From Alteromonas abrolhosensis (GTDB lineage Bacteria > Pseudomonadota > Gammaproteobacteria > Enterobacterales > Alteromonadaceae), in the NCBI RefSeq assembly GCF_001953635.1, contig NZ_MEJH01000016.1, positions 1 through 64,000 on the forward strand: DNA of 64,000 nt, written 5' to 3'. A model generated the notes under the pieces. It searched no databases, had not been told where the DNA came from, and saw only the letters and a list, made by a program, of their open reading frames with translations. The translations under genes were made by a program, and so were the position numbers. Positions 8,111 through 15,627 of this stretch are shown piece by piece (position 1 is the first letter of the stretch; each line of letters begins with the position of its first letter).

Positions 8111-9133
8111 GTGCGCCGCCCAGTGTTTAGAAAAGCCCTGAATAAGAAAGCCTCTTTGCTTTGCTTTCACTCGTTTTGTAGCTCAAGGCTGGCGGGCGTA
8201 TTTTTGCTACTTTCAGGCCTTCTACTGTCATCCGGCGCATACAGCGAACAGCTAAAATATCAAAAGACGAAAACCGATACGGGCGTCAAGTTCAGCTACG
8301 AGTGGTTAGACATTGAAAATGAACGCCAGTCGATTACATTTGAATTACCTAAAAGCGCACTGAAAGATGCTCCAACGAGGCAGGCCAATTACAAAGCCAA
8401 AATCGCCCAACGGCATGTCACCGTTGCGCTCATGGAAGAAGCCAAAAAGATTAACCCAAGAACCGCCCGCGTAAAAATAACGCCAAAGCGAGAGTCGATA
8501 GATATCAAAGTAAAAGGTACTAACGAGGAAGCTGTTGAGGAAATACTGGCTAACTTGAAGCAAATACAGCAGCGTGAATATGACAAATACTTACACGCTC
8601 ACTATTTCACTCGCTTCACTACACTTTTTAACCAACAAGCAATTAAGCCAGACCACGTAAGATATGTCGCTGAGTCGGTTAAGCCTTTGGTGGCAGCATC
8701 GCAGGCATTCTACGAAAAAGTCGCTTCCGAGTCTGATTCTAGAGCGTATTTTTCGCTAATTCTTAGTTGGCTGCAAAGTATCCCCTACGACACATTAGAA
8801 GATAGAGTAGTGAGCAATGGCTCTGGCTATGCACCGCCTGTCAGTGTACTCATGCAAAACCTTGGGGATTGTGACAGTAAAGCGGTGTTGGCTTCATCGA
8901 TGGTAAGAGCATTCATGCCCTCCACCAAGATGATTATTGTATTTCTTCCTAATCATGCCCTGCTTGGCATTGCGCTAACTCCAATGGCAGAAGATAGAAC
9001 CATAGAACACGATGGTGACACCTATGTGCTATACGACCCAACAGGCCCAGCCCTTATTCCTTTTGGACAAGTTTCTGAAGATGCAGAGCGCTTTATCGTA
9101 ACAGGACGTTATCAAGTAGAAGCAATAGAGTAG
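8108..9133 (+). CDS. Exported transglutaminase-like cysteine protein
   Basis: 341 residues as framed. A long basic N-terminus precedes a hydrophobic segment (about 29-45) ending in SSGAYSEQ, which looks like a signal peptide or membrane anchor. The C-terminal third carries a transglutaminase-like triad: Cys in LGDCDSKAV (about 259), His in PNHALLGIA (about 282) and Asp in YDPTGPA. The middle is charged and helical. The substrate is unknown; this fold includes proteases, amidases and cross-linking enzymes. Start choice is uncertain: ATG 8108 lies in a hairpin and has no clear ribosome binding site, and GTG 8111, GTG 8123 or a downstream TTG could be used. It is probably monocistronic with its own terminator. 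Confidence 0.7.
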   Translation: MVRRPVFRKALNKKASLLCFHSFCSSRLAGVFLLLSGLLLSSGAYSEQLKYQKTKTDTGVKFSYEWLDIENERQSITFELPKSALKDAPTRQANYKAKIAQRHVTVALMEEAKKINPRTARVKITPKRESIDIKVKGTNEEAVEEILANLKQIQQREYDKYLHAHYFTRFTTLFNQQAIKPDHVRYVAESVKPLVAASQAFYEKVASESDSRAYFSLILSWLQSIPYDTLEDRVVSNGSGYAPPVSVLMQNLGDCDSKAVLASSMVRAFMPSTKMIIVFLPNHALLGIALTPMAEDRTIEHDGDTYVLYDPTGPALIPFGQVSEDAERFIVTGRYQVEAIE

Positions 9134-9148
9134 CTAGGTGGGAGTGAT

Positions 9149-9181
9149 ATAGGCGAGTAACTATTGCTCTTACTCGCCTAT
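9149..9181. terminator. Bidirectional hairpin between convergent genes
   Basis: A 12-bp perfect stem (9149-9160 with 9170-9181) and a 9-nt loop, between the transglutaminase-like gene and the phoH-like gene. Flanking A/T is modest on both sides. Confidence 0.7.
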
Positions 9182-9208
9182 CATATTTACTTTGTCTACC
9201 TTACCTGG

Positions 9209-10606
9209 TTAGAGGTTTTCTTCTGCAAAGCTTGCAAGTCGGCTTCTGACCACACCATCTAAATTGATGGTAGCACTGCCTGAGAAGTCTTTAAATTTCT
9301 CAACCAGATAGGTTAACCCCGAGGTAACTGCACTTAAATAATTACTATCAATCTGCGCCAAGTTCCCGCCCACTATCAGTTTAGTTCCCTCACCACAACG
9401 GGTGATGATGGTTTTTAGTTGTGAGGCCGTTAAGTTTTGCGACTCATCCAAAATCACAATAGCGTTTTGAATGCTTCGTCCGCGCATAAAGTTCACCGAT
9501 TTATACTGAATATTCGCTTTCTCCATGATGTAATTCATGGAGCCTTTAGTGTTTTCATCGTGTTTGTGAAGCACTTCAAGGGAGTCGGTAATAGCGGCCA
9601 ACCAAGGCAGCATTTTTTCTTCCTCCGTTCCCGGTAGAAAGCCAATAGACTCTGCGATTTCCGGTGTACTGCGCGTAACGATGATTTTGTCATACATATT
9701 GCGCTCTACCACCATCTCAAGGGCCGCTGCTAGCGCAAGGAGTGTTTTACCACTACCTGCCGGGCCGGTAAGGATCACCATATCAATATGCGGGTCTAGC
9801 AGCGCATGAAGTGCCATTGCCTGCCCGATATTTTTAGGCGTTATGCCCCACGCGTGGCGACCCATTAAGCGTTCGTAACCTAAATCCAACACCTCTAAGT
9901 GATCGTCGGTAATCTCTTCTACCAAGCCAGCAAATTGCTTAGTTTCATCTAGTAGGAACTCGTTTACATACGCTTCTGGCAACATAGACTTGGGAATGGT
10001 GTGAATCGTATCGCGTCCTTCGCTGCGACTATCCACGCTCTTTACGCTGTCCCAAAAGTTACCTTCAAAGGTGTGAAACCCGCGAGATAGATATTTAATG
10101 TCAGTAATAAGCTGATCGGTACGATAATCTTCAACATGCGCAAGGCCTGCTCCTTTCGCTTTAAGGCGCATGTTTAAATCTTTAGTAACCAACACGACCT
10201 TCTGCGGCGCGAAAGTCTTCTGCAGATGTAGCGCTACGTTAATAATGCGGTTGTCGTTTTCATTGCTGGTGAACACTTGTTGAGCCTCAACCATGTTGAG
10301 GTCGGCAAAAATAGATAAACTCCCTGTAGGTGCCGTTTGCCCTGCGCCCAACCCTTCCATTGATACACCGGCAAGCATATCTTCCGGTGTTGCATCGTGG
10401 AGCAAATCCTCCATCGCCCGAATGGATACCCGCGCATCTCGCGCCACGTCTTTCTTGCTGTCTTTGATGTAGTCGAGCTCTTCCAATACGGTCATTGGAA
10501 TAACCACGTCGTGTTCTTTAAATGAGAGAAAAGCGTGAGGTTCGTGCAGCAGAATATTGGTATCGAGGACGTAAATCTTAGTATCGGTAGAATTTTTTCT
10601 TGGCAT
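9209..10606 (-). CDS. PIN-PhoH family ATPase/ribonuclease (PhoH2 type)
   Basis: A 465-residue two-domain protein. The N-terminal PIN domain (about 9-140) begins IYVLDTNILLHEP with the conserved acidic Asp15, a metal-dependent RNase fold. The C-terminal PhoH ATPase (about 240-460) has Walker A GPAGSGKT ending near Lys287 and Walker B IVILDESQNL. Characterised PIN-PhoH proteins act as sequence-specific RNA helicases with ribonuclease activity. It differs from the single-domain PhoH of the ybeZ-ybeY cluster. The start at ATG 10606 has GGAG six bases upstream. No antitoxin-like partner gene is next to it. It lies between convergent and same-strand neighbours with their own gaps, so it is probably transcribed alone. 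Confidence 0.9.
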   Translation of the reverse strand: MPRKNSTDTKIYVLDTNILLHEPHAFLSFKEHDVVIPMTVLEELDYIKDSKKDVARDARVSIRAMEDLLHDATPEDMLAGVSMEGLGAGQTAPTGSLSIFADLNMVEAQQVFTSNENDNRIINVALHLQKTFAPQKVVLVTKDLNMRLKAKGAGLAHVEDYRTDQLITDIKYLSRGFHTFEGNFWDSVKSVDSRSEGRDTIHTIPKSMLPEAYVNEFLLDETKQFAGLVEEITDDHLEVLDLGYERLMGRHAWGITPKNIGQAMALHALLDPHIDMVILTGPAGSGKTLLALAAALEMVVERNMYDKIIVTRSTPEIAESIGFLPGTEEEKMLPWLAAITDSLEVLHKHDENTKGSMNYIMEKANIQYKSVNFMRGRSIQNAIVILDESQNLTASQLKTIITRCGEGTKLIVGGNLAQIDSNYLSAVTSGLTYLVEKFKDFSGSATINLDGVVRSRLASFAEENL

Positions 10607-10896
10607 CCTTCACTCCGGTAAATAAAGCCAGGCTAGACGTATTGTTCATTTATGAACGCACGCGCTAACAAGCTACAGTTACGGTCGTAGAAGAATGCCG
10701 CTCGAAACAGGACTTCTTCCCCTACTCGCGTCGACTGAGAAGCAGTACTACACTTTCTGCCTCGGGAGTTCGCGGTAAATTTAACGAACCCTTAATTCCA
10801 CCATAATCCAGTTTTTGAGATTTCGCACTGTTTTTCTCTTTTTTATTTTTCCTTTACCTATGAACAGTAATAGCGTGCACCGTCACATTCTGAGCG

Positions 10897-12972
10897 TTAA
10901 TTATGGTTAGAAAAATAACCAGCCCGCTCTAAAATTATCTGCGTCTGATTCTGAGCATTCTCTAATGCACTTTTAACCGTCTTTTTACCGGCAATAACGT
11001 CGTTGATTTGTGCCCCCACCGCATAGCCAATCGCGGTAAACTCCGGAATTGGTACAAATTGCTTCCCAATCATAGACTGTTCTGTAGTGTCACTCGTTAG
11101 CGCTTTAAGCGCCTGATACTCGAAAATGGCGTAGGGTAAGGCTTCCTGGTAAGCAGGGGTGTAGGTCGAATGCCGGGTTCCAGATGGTGCTGCATATTCT
11201 CCGCGAGCTTTCTTAACCTCAGAAATAAAGTGCTTTGAAGTGAGCCAGTGCGCTAACTCCTGCGCCTCTTCTGTGTATCGGGATAGTTTGGGTACAGCAA
11301 AGTTCCACGACCAAAACCACTGCGCTCCCTTGCGTTGAACGCCAATAGGGGCATAAGTAACACCAATGTGTGGCGCTACACGGGAAAATCGTTCGTCAAA
11401 TAAAGCCCCTCCCAATGAAGAGGCATCTACGAAGAAGCCCAATTTGCCGTCGGCAAAAAGCCGCTGGTTTTCTTGCCACCCCAAGTCATCTTTGTCGTCC
11501 GGGCCAAAACGCCGAACCAAGTGAACATACGTCGTTACTGCGTCGAACCATTCTTTTTTATTTAACTGAGGGTGCATCTTTTCATCTAGCCAGGTAGCGC
11601 CATACGTATTCGCCATGGTGCTTACCAGCGCCATATTTTGGCCCCAGCCGACCCTAGTTCTCAAACCTATTCCATACACCTCTTTTTCAGGACTATGTAT
11701 ACTCTCTGCTAACGATATTAAGTCCCTATAAGTCAGTGCAGTTGGCATGGTAAGGTTGGCATTTTCTATCAGATCTTTGCGAAAGAAAGTCAGCGTTGTT
11801 TCTGCTACAAACGGCAAGCCATAAAGCTGCTCGTCAACCCTGTTCGCTTGTATTGCGGCAGGGATGATATCGTCTATATCATAGTCAGCAGGATGCTGAT
11901 TAAAAGGAACCAAGGTATCGCGCTTCGCCCAAATAGGTATGCCGTAATTACCGATAAGAACTAGGTCGAAACTGTTTTCATTAACCGAAAAATCCCCCAG
12001 TAAGCGACGCCGCAATACCGTTTCATCCATTATCCGCCATTGGATATTTAGCTGTGATAAAGCCGAGTCATACTTTTCGAGAAACTCCTTCGCATGAACG
12101 ATAGCGTTGATGTCCGGCGCCCCTATAATAAGTGCATTTTCGCTTTCGATTGCTTTGTCATACACCCCGTATTTTTCGAGCGTTTTGGTTAAAAAGCCGT
12201 TTTGCATTAGCTTTTTCAACGCTAAATCAAATCGCTTTAACATGTGAGTGGATTCTGGAAACTGCTTAGAAAACGCTAGGTGAAAAGTATTACTCTCTTC
12301 AAGTTTAGGGATAAAGACTAGCTTTCCAATTAGATTGGGCCTTTCATTAACCAACGCCTCTTTAACGCTATATTTATCAATAAATACAACATCTATTCGC
12401 TTCTTATCCAGCAGATCTAATAGGCTGCTGGCTGATATACCCGGATAGAAACTAAAATATTTATCATCCGCACTAACGCTGGGTAACCGGGTTCCCCGTA
12501 AATACCCTACGCCTTTCAACTCATTGCGTTTCAAGAGACTTGCGGCGTCTTTGGTTAATGCAAAGTCACCTTTAAAATCTGACCTAATGAGATACCCGCT
12601 CGTGCCCGCAGGTATTGCTGCAGACAGAAAAAATTCACTTGTTGTTCGCTCGTTCTCGTGGACAGGAAAAACGCCATTTACAGACCCCTTTTCCGCCAAC
12701 ATGACAGCTCTAGCATGAGGAAAATATTCAAACTCTACAGGCAGGTTAAGCTCGTCGAAGACTTGGCTGACTATCTCGTTTATATACCCTTTTGAAAGGT
12801 CAAACTGACTGCTAAACGGGCTTAGATCTGAAGTTGCTAAAGTAACAGGGCTAGCGAAAGTGAATTGGCTGTAGCTCAATGAGATAACGACAAAACTATA
12901 AAAGGCGACGACCGTATTTTTTACTGCAGATTTCCAATGACCCTTTACTAAAAAACACCCTACCTTTGGCAC
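10897..12972 (-). CDS. Fused periplasmic binding protein (SBP family 3 + SBP family 1)
   Basis: A 691-residue exported protein. The signal peptide covers about 1-41 (hydrophobic core 20-35, cleavage near FAS-PVTL). Residues about 42-265 resemble amino-acid-type binding proteins (SBP_bac_3), with LSKGYINEIVSQVFDEL and NGVFPVHENERT. From about 280 a second lobe pair resembles sugar-type binding proteins (SBP_bac_1/MalE-like): YGLPFVAETTLTFFRKDLI, WGQNMALVSTMANTYGATW and a typical C-terminal NDVIAGKKTVKSALENAQNQ. GTG 12972 was chosen as start because GGAG lies eight bases upstream. No permease or ATPase gene is adjacent, so it may feed a distant transporter or a sensor. The ligand cannot be told from sequence. 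Confidence 0.8.
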   Translation of the reverse strand: MPKVGCFLVKGHWKSAVKNTVVAFYSFVVISLSYSQFTFASPVTLATSDLSPFSSQFDLSKGYINEIVSQVFDELNLPVEFEYFPHARAVMLAEKGSVNGVFPVHENERTTSEFFLSAAIPAGTSGYLIRSDFKGDFALTKDAASLLKRNELKGVGYLRGTRLPSVSADDKYFSFYPGISASSLLDLLDKKRIDVVFIDKYSVKEALVNERPNLIGKLVFIPKLEESNTFHLAFSKQFPESTHMLKRFDLALKKLMQNGFLTKTLEKYGVYDKAIESENALIIGAPDINAIVHAKEFLEKYDSALSQLNIQWRIMDETVLRRRLLGDFSVNENSFDLVLIGNYGIPIWAKRDTLVPFNQHPADYDIDDIIPAAIQANRVDEQLYGLPFVAETTLTFFRKDLIENANLTMPTALTYRDLISLAESIHSPEKEVYGIGLRTRVGWGQNMALVSTMANTYGATWLDEKMHPQLNKKEWFDAVTTYVHLVRRFGPDDKDDLGWQENQRLFADGKLGFFVDASSLGGALFDERFSRVAPHIGVTYAPIGVQRKGAQWFWSWNFAVPKLSRYTEEAQELAHWLTSKHFISEVKKARGEYAAPSGTRHSTYTPAYQEALPYAIFEYQALKALTSDTTEQSMIGKQFVPIPEFTAIGYAVGAQINDVIAGKKTVKSALENAQNQTQIILERAGYFSNHN

Positions 12973-13148
12973 CTGACAAGCTCCGTTATCTTAAAGATGT
13001 ATGTTAAATAGCAGATAAAAACACAACTCGCCTCCCAAAGAACGCAATAGATTCAATAAAACTACTTTTTTAATGTTCGGCAAAATAAGAAGTGCGTTGA
13101 GCCGTTTGTGTAATTGCATTATGTTGTTTGATATAAAACCATGTATTA

Positions 13149-14540
13149 ATGCAAAAAAGGATAAATTTGACAGTGAGTCACGCTTTAAAAAGTTTAAACA
13201 CAGTATTCGTGGTTTTCTTTCTATCAGCCCTTCTCGTTGCCAGCAGCACTGTGAGCTTTGCAAGCCCTATTTCAGCTGAATTGCAAAAAGTCGTGGTCAA
13301 CGACAAACCTGAATGGACAGTAACCTATAGACTAGACAAGCCCGCAGAACAGATAGTTTTTCTTCGAAACCCCGATAGGTCACGAACAACACGCTGGCTC
13401 CCTCAGGATAGTGATATTAAGATTGCTTATGACGACGCTTCCCATCAAGAAGTTGTGCGTTCTCAATCTGGCAAACCGCTTACAACCGTAACTTTTTTAC
13501 TAACTCCTACCTACAAGCATTTAGGCAAAGACTACGCACCTTTTTCTCCCTTTTCAGATGGCGGTAACGCCATCCATACCGGGCGGCTTTTTGCTTGCGC
13601 TAATACTTGTTCTGAAGAAGATAATGAGTGGCACCTGACACTTACCGTTCCAAGTGATGAACATATTATATTGAATGGCAAGGTAGCCCAGAGAAGTGTG
13701 TCGTGGATAGATAACAACGACGGGAGAAACGTGTATGTGGGTAAGCAACAACCAATTATTACCGAGAACGTGGTTGCGTTAATTGACGCTGGGCTTCCCG
13801 AAAGCATTAAGGTTTCGCTAGAAGAAGACATACCTAAAATTATGGCGTTTTTCTCCCACTCTCTTAATCCACTTAGAGGCGAAAAACCTATGCTACTAGC
13901 CTCTTACGCAAACGTAGATGATCACTCTACACAAGGAGGCACATTACCCAATCAGATATTTATGCACTGGAACAGGCAAGATTTAGACGAACAGGCCAAT
14001 AACAGAAACTTCATTAACCAAACGCTTTGGTTCTTTGCTCACGAAGTTGCACATTTATATCAGCCAGGGAATACCGACGGTGTATCAAAAAATAATGAGC
14101 AATCTTGGCTGCACGAAGGCAATGCCGATTATTTTGCAGCACTGGCAATGAACTTCCTGTACGAAGATACCGGCAGCTATGTAGAAAGTCGCACAATCCG
14201 CGCCTTTGAAAGCTGTATTGAAGGGCTAGAGCAAACCACGCTTGCCAATGCTTACAAAACTGGGCATTTCAACCTTTACTACTCGTGCGGCATGATAATG
14301 CACCGCGCCATCGACAATGTGGTTCAGCAAAAAACGTTTGGTGAAGAGTCGCTATTCACAGTATGGCAGCGACTTCAAAAGGCAGTGAGCAAAGGCATGC
14401 CACCCGGCACCACAACGTTTTTAACGTTGCTAGAACCTTACAACGCACCTGAACTTATGAACGCCATTAATGATGCAACAAGTAATGATGCTCTAAAGGC
14501 CATTCAAGGTATTGAAGCGCTTTACCAAATGAATCAGTAG
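13149..14540 (+). CDS. Exported zinc metallopeptidase (gluzincin-like)
   Basis: 463 residues with an N-terminal signal peptide (hydrophobic 18-33, cleavage near SFA-SPIS). The zinc site is FFAHEVAHLY, with His298, Glu299 and His302. A downstream WLHEGNADYFAALAM supplies the third ligand Glu, the HExxH...E pattern of gluzincins such as the M1 and M61 clans. Four cysteines may form disulfides. The substrate is unknown. ATG 13149 has no good ribosome binding site, whereas TTG 13167 has AAAAGGA five bases upstream and gives a cleaner signal peptide, so the true start may be there. It is convergent with the DUF4019 regulator, one base between the two stop codons. Confidence 0.8.
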   Translation: MQKRINLTVSHALKSLNTVFVVFFLSALLVASSTVSFASPISAELQKVVVNDKPEWTVTYRLDKPAEQIVFLRNPDRSRTTRWLPQDSDIKIAYDDASHQEVVRSQSGKPLTTVTFLLTPTYKHLGKDYAPFSPFSDGGNAIHTGRLFACANTCSEEDNEWHLTLTVPSDEHIILNGKVAQRSVSWIDNNDGRNVYVGKQQPIITENVVALIDAGLPESIKVSLEEDIPKIMAFFSHSLNPLRGEKPMLLASYANVDDHSTQGGTLPNQIFMHWNRQDLDEQANNRNFINQTLWFFAHEVAHLYQPGNTDGVSKNNEQSWLHEGNADYFAALAMNFLYEDTGSYVESRTIRAFESCIEGLEQTTLANAYKTGHFNLYYSCGMIMHRAIDNVVQQKTFGEESLFTVWQRLQKAVSKGMPPGTTTFLTLLEPYNAPELMNAINDATSNDALKAIQGIEALYQMNQ

Positions 14541-14561
14541 GCTACTTGATGAAGTAGCCTA
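14538..14561. terminator. Hairpin containing both convergent stop codons
   Basis: A perfect 10-bp stem (14538-14547 with 14552-14561) and loop GATG. The left arm begins with the metallopeptidase stop codon, and the hairpin encodes the last codons of the opposite gene. T-tracts are poor on both strands, so it may terminate weakly or act as an mRNA 3'-end stabiliser. Confidence 0.5.
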
Positions 14562-15324
14562 TTGCCTTGTATTCACCATCAACTTCCACCATAGAAAGGG
14601 TTTCCACTTTCATGGTGGTGTTCGCATCGAAGTCAGTCGAGAAAGACAAGAGAAGATAGTTACCCTCGGGCAGTCCCGGAAACGATGATGGCGCTTGCGC
14701 AACAGCCAGTTCCCGCTTTTTAGCATCGCCTAACGGCTCTCTGACTAACTGCATAGCTTCAACCCACTTTGCTTGCGAAATACTGCTCCTGAAAATAGCA
14801 GCGCTCTCTTCCCAGCTTTGGGCATACTCACCGCCGTCGATAAGTTCTAACCAGTTTATGGCGCTTTCCAGGACTTCGTCGCTTATATTGACTGGCTTGC
14901 CCGCCTCTATTATCTGATTGCTACCGTTATTCGCATTAACCGTTTGCGCGTAGTAAATAGCAACGAATAGGCTAATGGCGAGCGCAAGCGTAAGCCAAAG
15001 AACATTTTTGGGGCTCAAGGACGTTGGGCGATTAATTCGGTGCTGGTCTGCATGATGAGATATCGCATTTTCGCCTGCCTTTGAAGCTTGCTGCGCTTGA
15101 GCATGTTGAGTAACTGCACTTGATTCATTCATCAACAACGCATCGGGTGTTATTTCGAATACCGAAGCAAGTGCACCTATCGAATCGTGCGATGCAGATT
15201 GCGTTTTCTCAATGCGCTGAATAGTACGCAAACTCAATCCAGACACATCTGCCAGATGCTGTTGACTCCATGCCTTAGCATTGCGAAGTTGTATAAGCTT
15301 TTGACTGTCTACTTTCATATCCAT
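14542..15324 (-). CDS. Membrane-anchored XRE-family regulator with DUF4019 domain
   Basis: A 260-residue protein with an N-terminal Cro/C1-type helix-turn-helix (about 8-62; KLIQLRNAKAWSQQHLADVS and SLRTIQRIEK). A polar linker follows, then one membrane helix (about 107-128), and an external DUF4019 domain (about 150-260) that starts near INWLELIDGGEYAQSWE. The frame is open further upstream, but ATG 15324 is preceded by AGGAGG nine bases away, so the 18-residue extension is dropped. This topology puts DNA binding in the cytoplasm and a sensing domain in the periplasm. The target and signal are unknown; the convergent metallopeptidase gene is a possible functional partner. Confidence 0.8.
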   Translation of the reverse strand: MDMKVDSQKLIQLRNAKAWSQQHLADVSGLSLRTIQRIEKTQSASHDSIGALASVFEITPDALLMNESSAVTQHAQAQQASKAGENAISHHADQHRINRPTSLSPKNVLWLTLALAISLFVAIYYAQTVNANNGSNQIIEAGKPVNISDEVLESAINWLELIDGGEYAQSWEESAAIFRSSISQAKWVEAMQLVREPLGDAKKRELAVAQAPSSFPGLPEGNYLLLSFSTDFDANTTMKVETLSMVEVDGEYKAIGYFIK

Positions 15325-15627
15325 CTCGCGCTTCCTCCTGTTAGCTGCGCTACACATACGTTTATAACGTAACGCCATTAACAGTAAGAAATATCCATGG
15401 TCAGTGATACGACAGTTTTACGCCAACCCTGTGACAAAGCAAGTCTGACGGACATGTTAACGCCACTCATTTTTTCACTAAGCTTCGGTGGTAAACCATT
15501 TATACCGCGTATTAGCGAGATAGAAAATCACGCCTTCCTGCAACCGTAAATCAAATGAGCTAGTATTAATGACTTATCACAACGCAATGCGTACAATACC
15601 GCCCCCCGAAAAACAGGTTGGTGATTT
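15325..15627. promoter_or_regulatory. Divergent region DUF4019 regulator / rapA
   Basis: This 303-bp gap contains a plausible sigma-70 promoter toward rapA: ATGACT at 15569-15574, a 17-bp spacer and TACAAT at 15592-15597. The ribosome binding site for rapA is weak (CAGGTTGG about 10 bases before ATG). I see no other clear signal. Confidence 0.45.

Noticed and set aside
12991-13263. 90-codon minus-strand frame before the double binding-protein gene
   Set aside because: It overlaps the start and signal peptide of the metallopeptidase and has no ribosome binding site.
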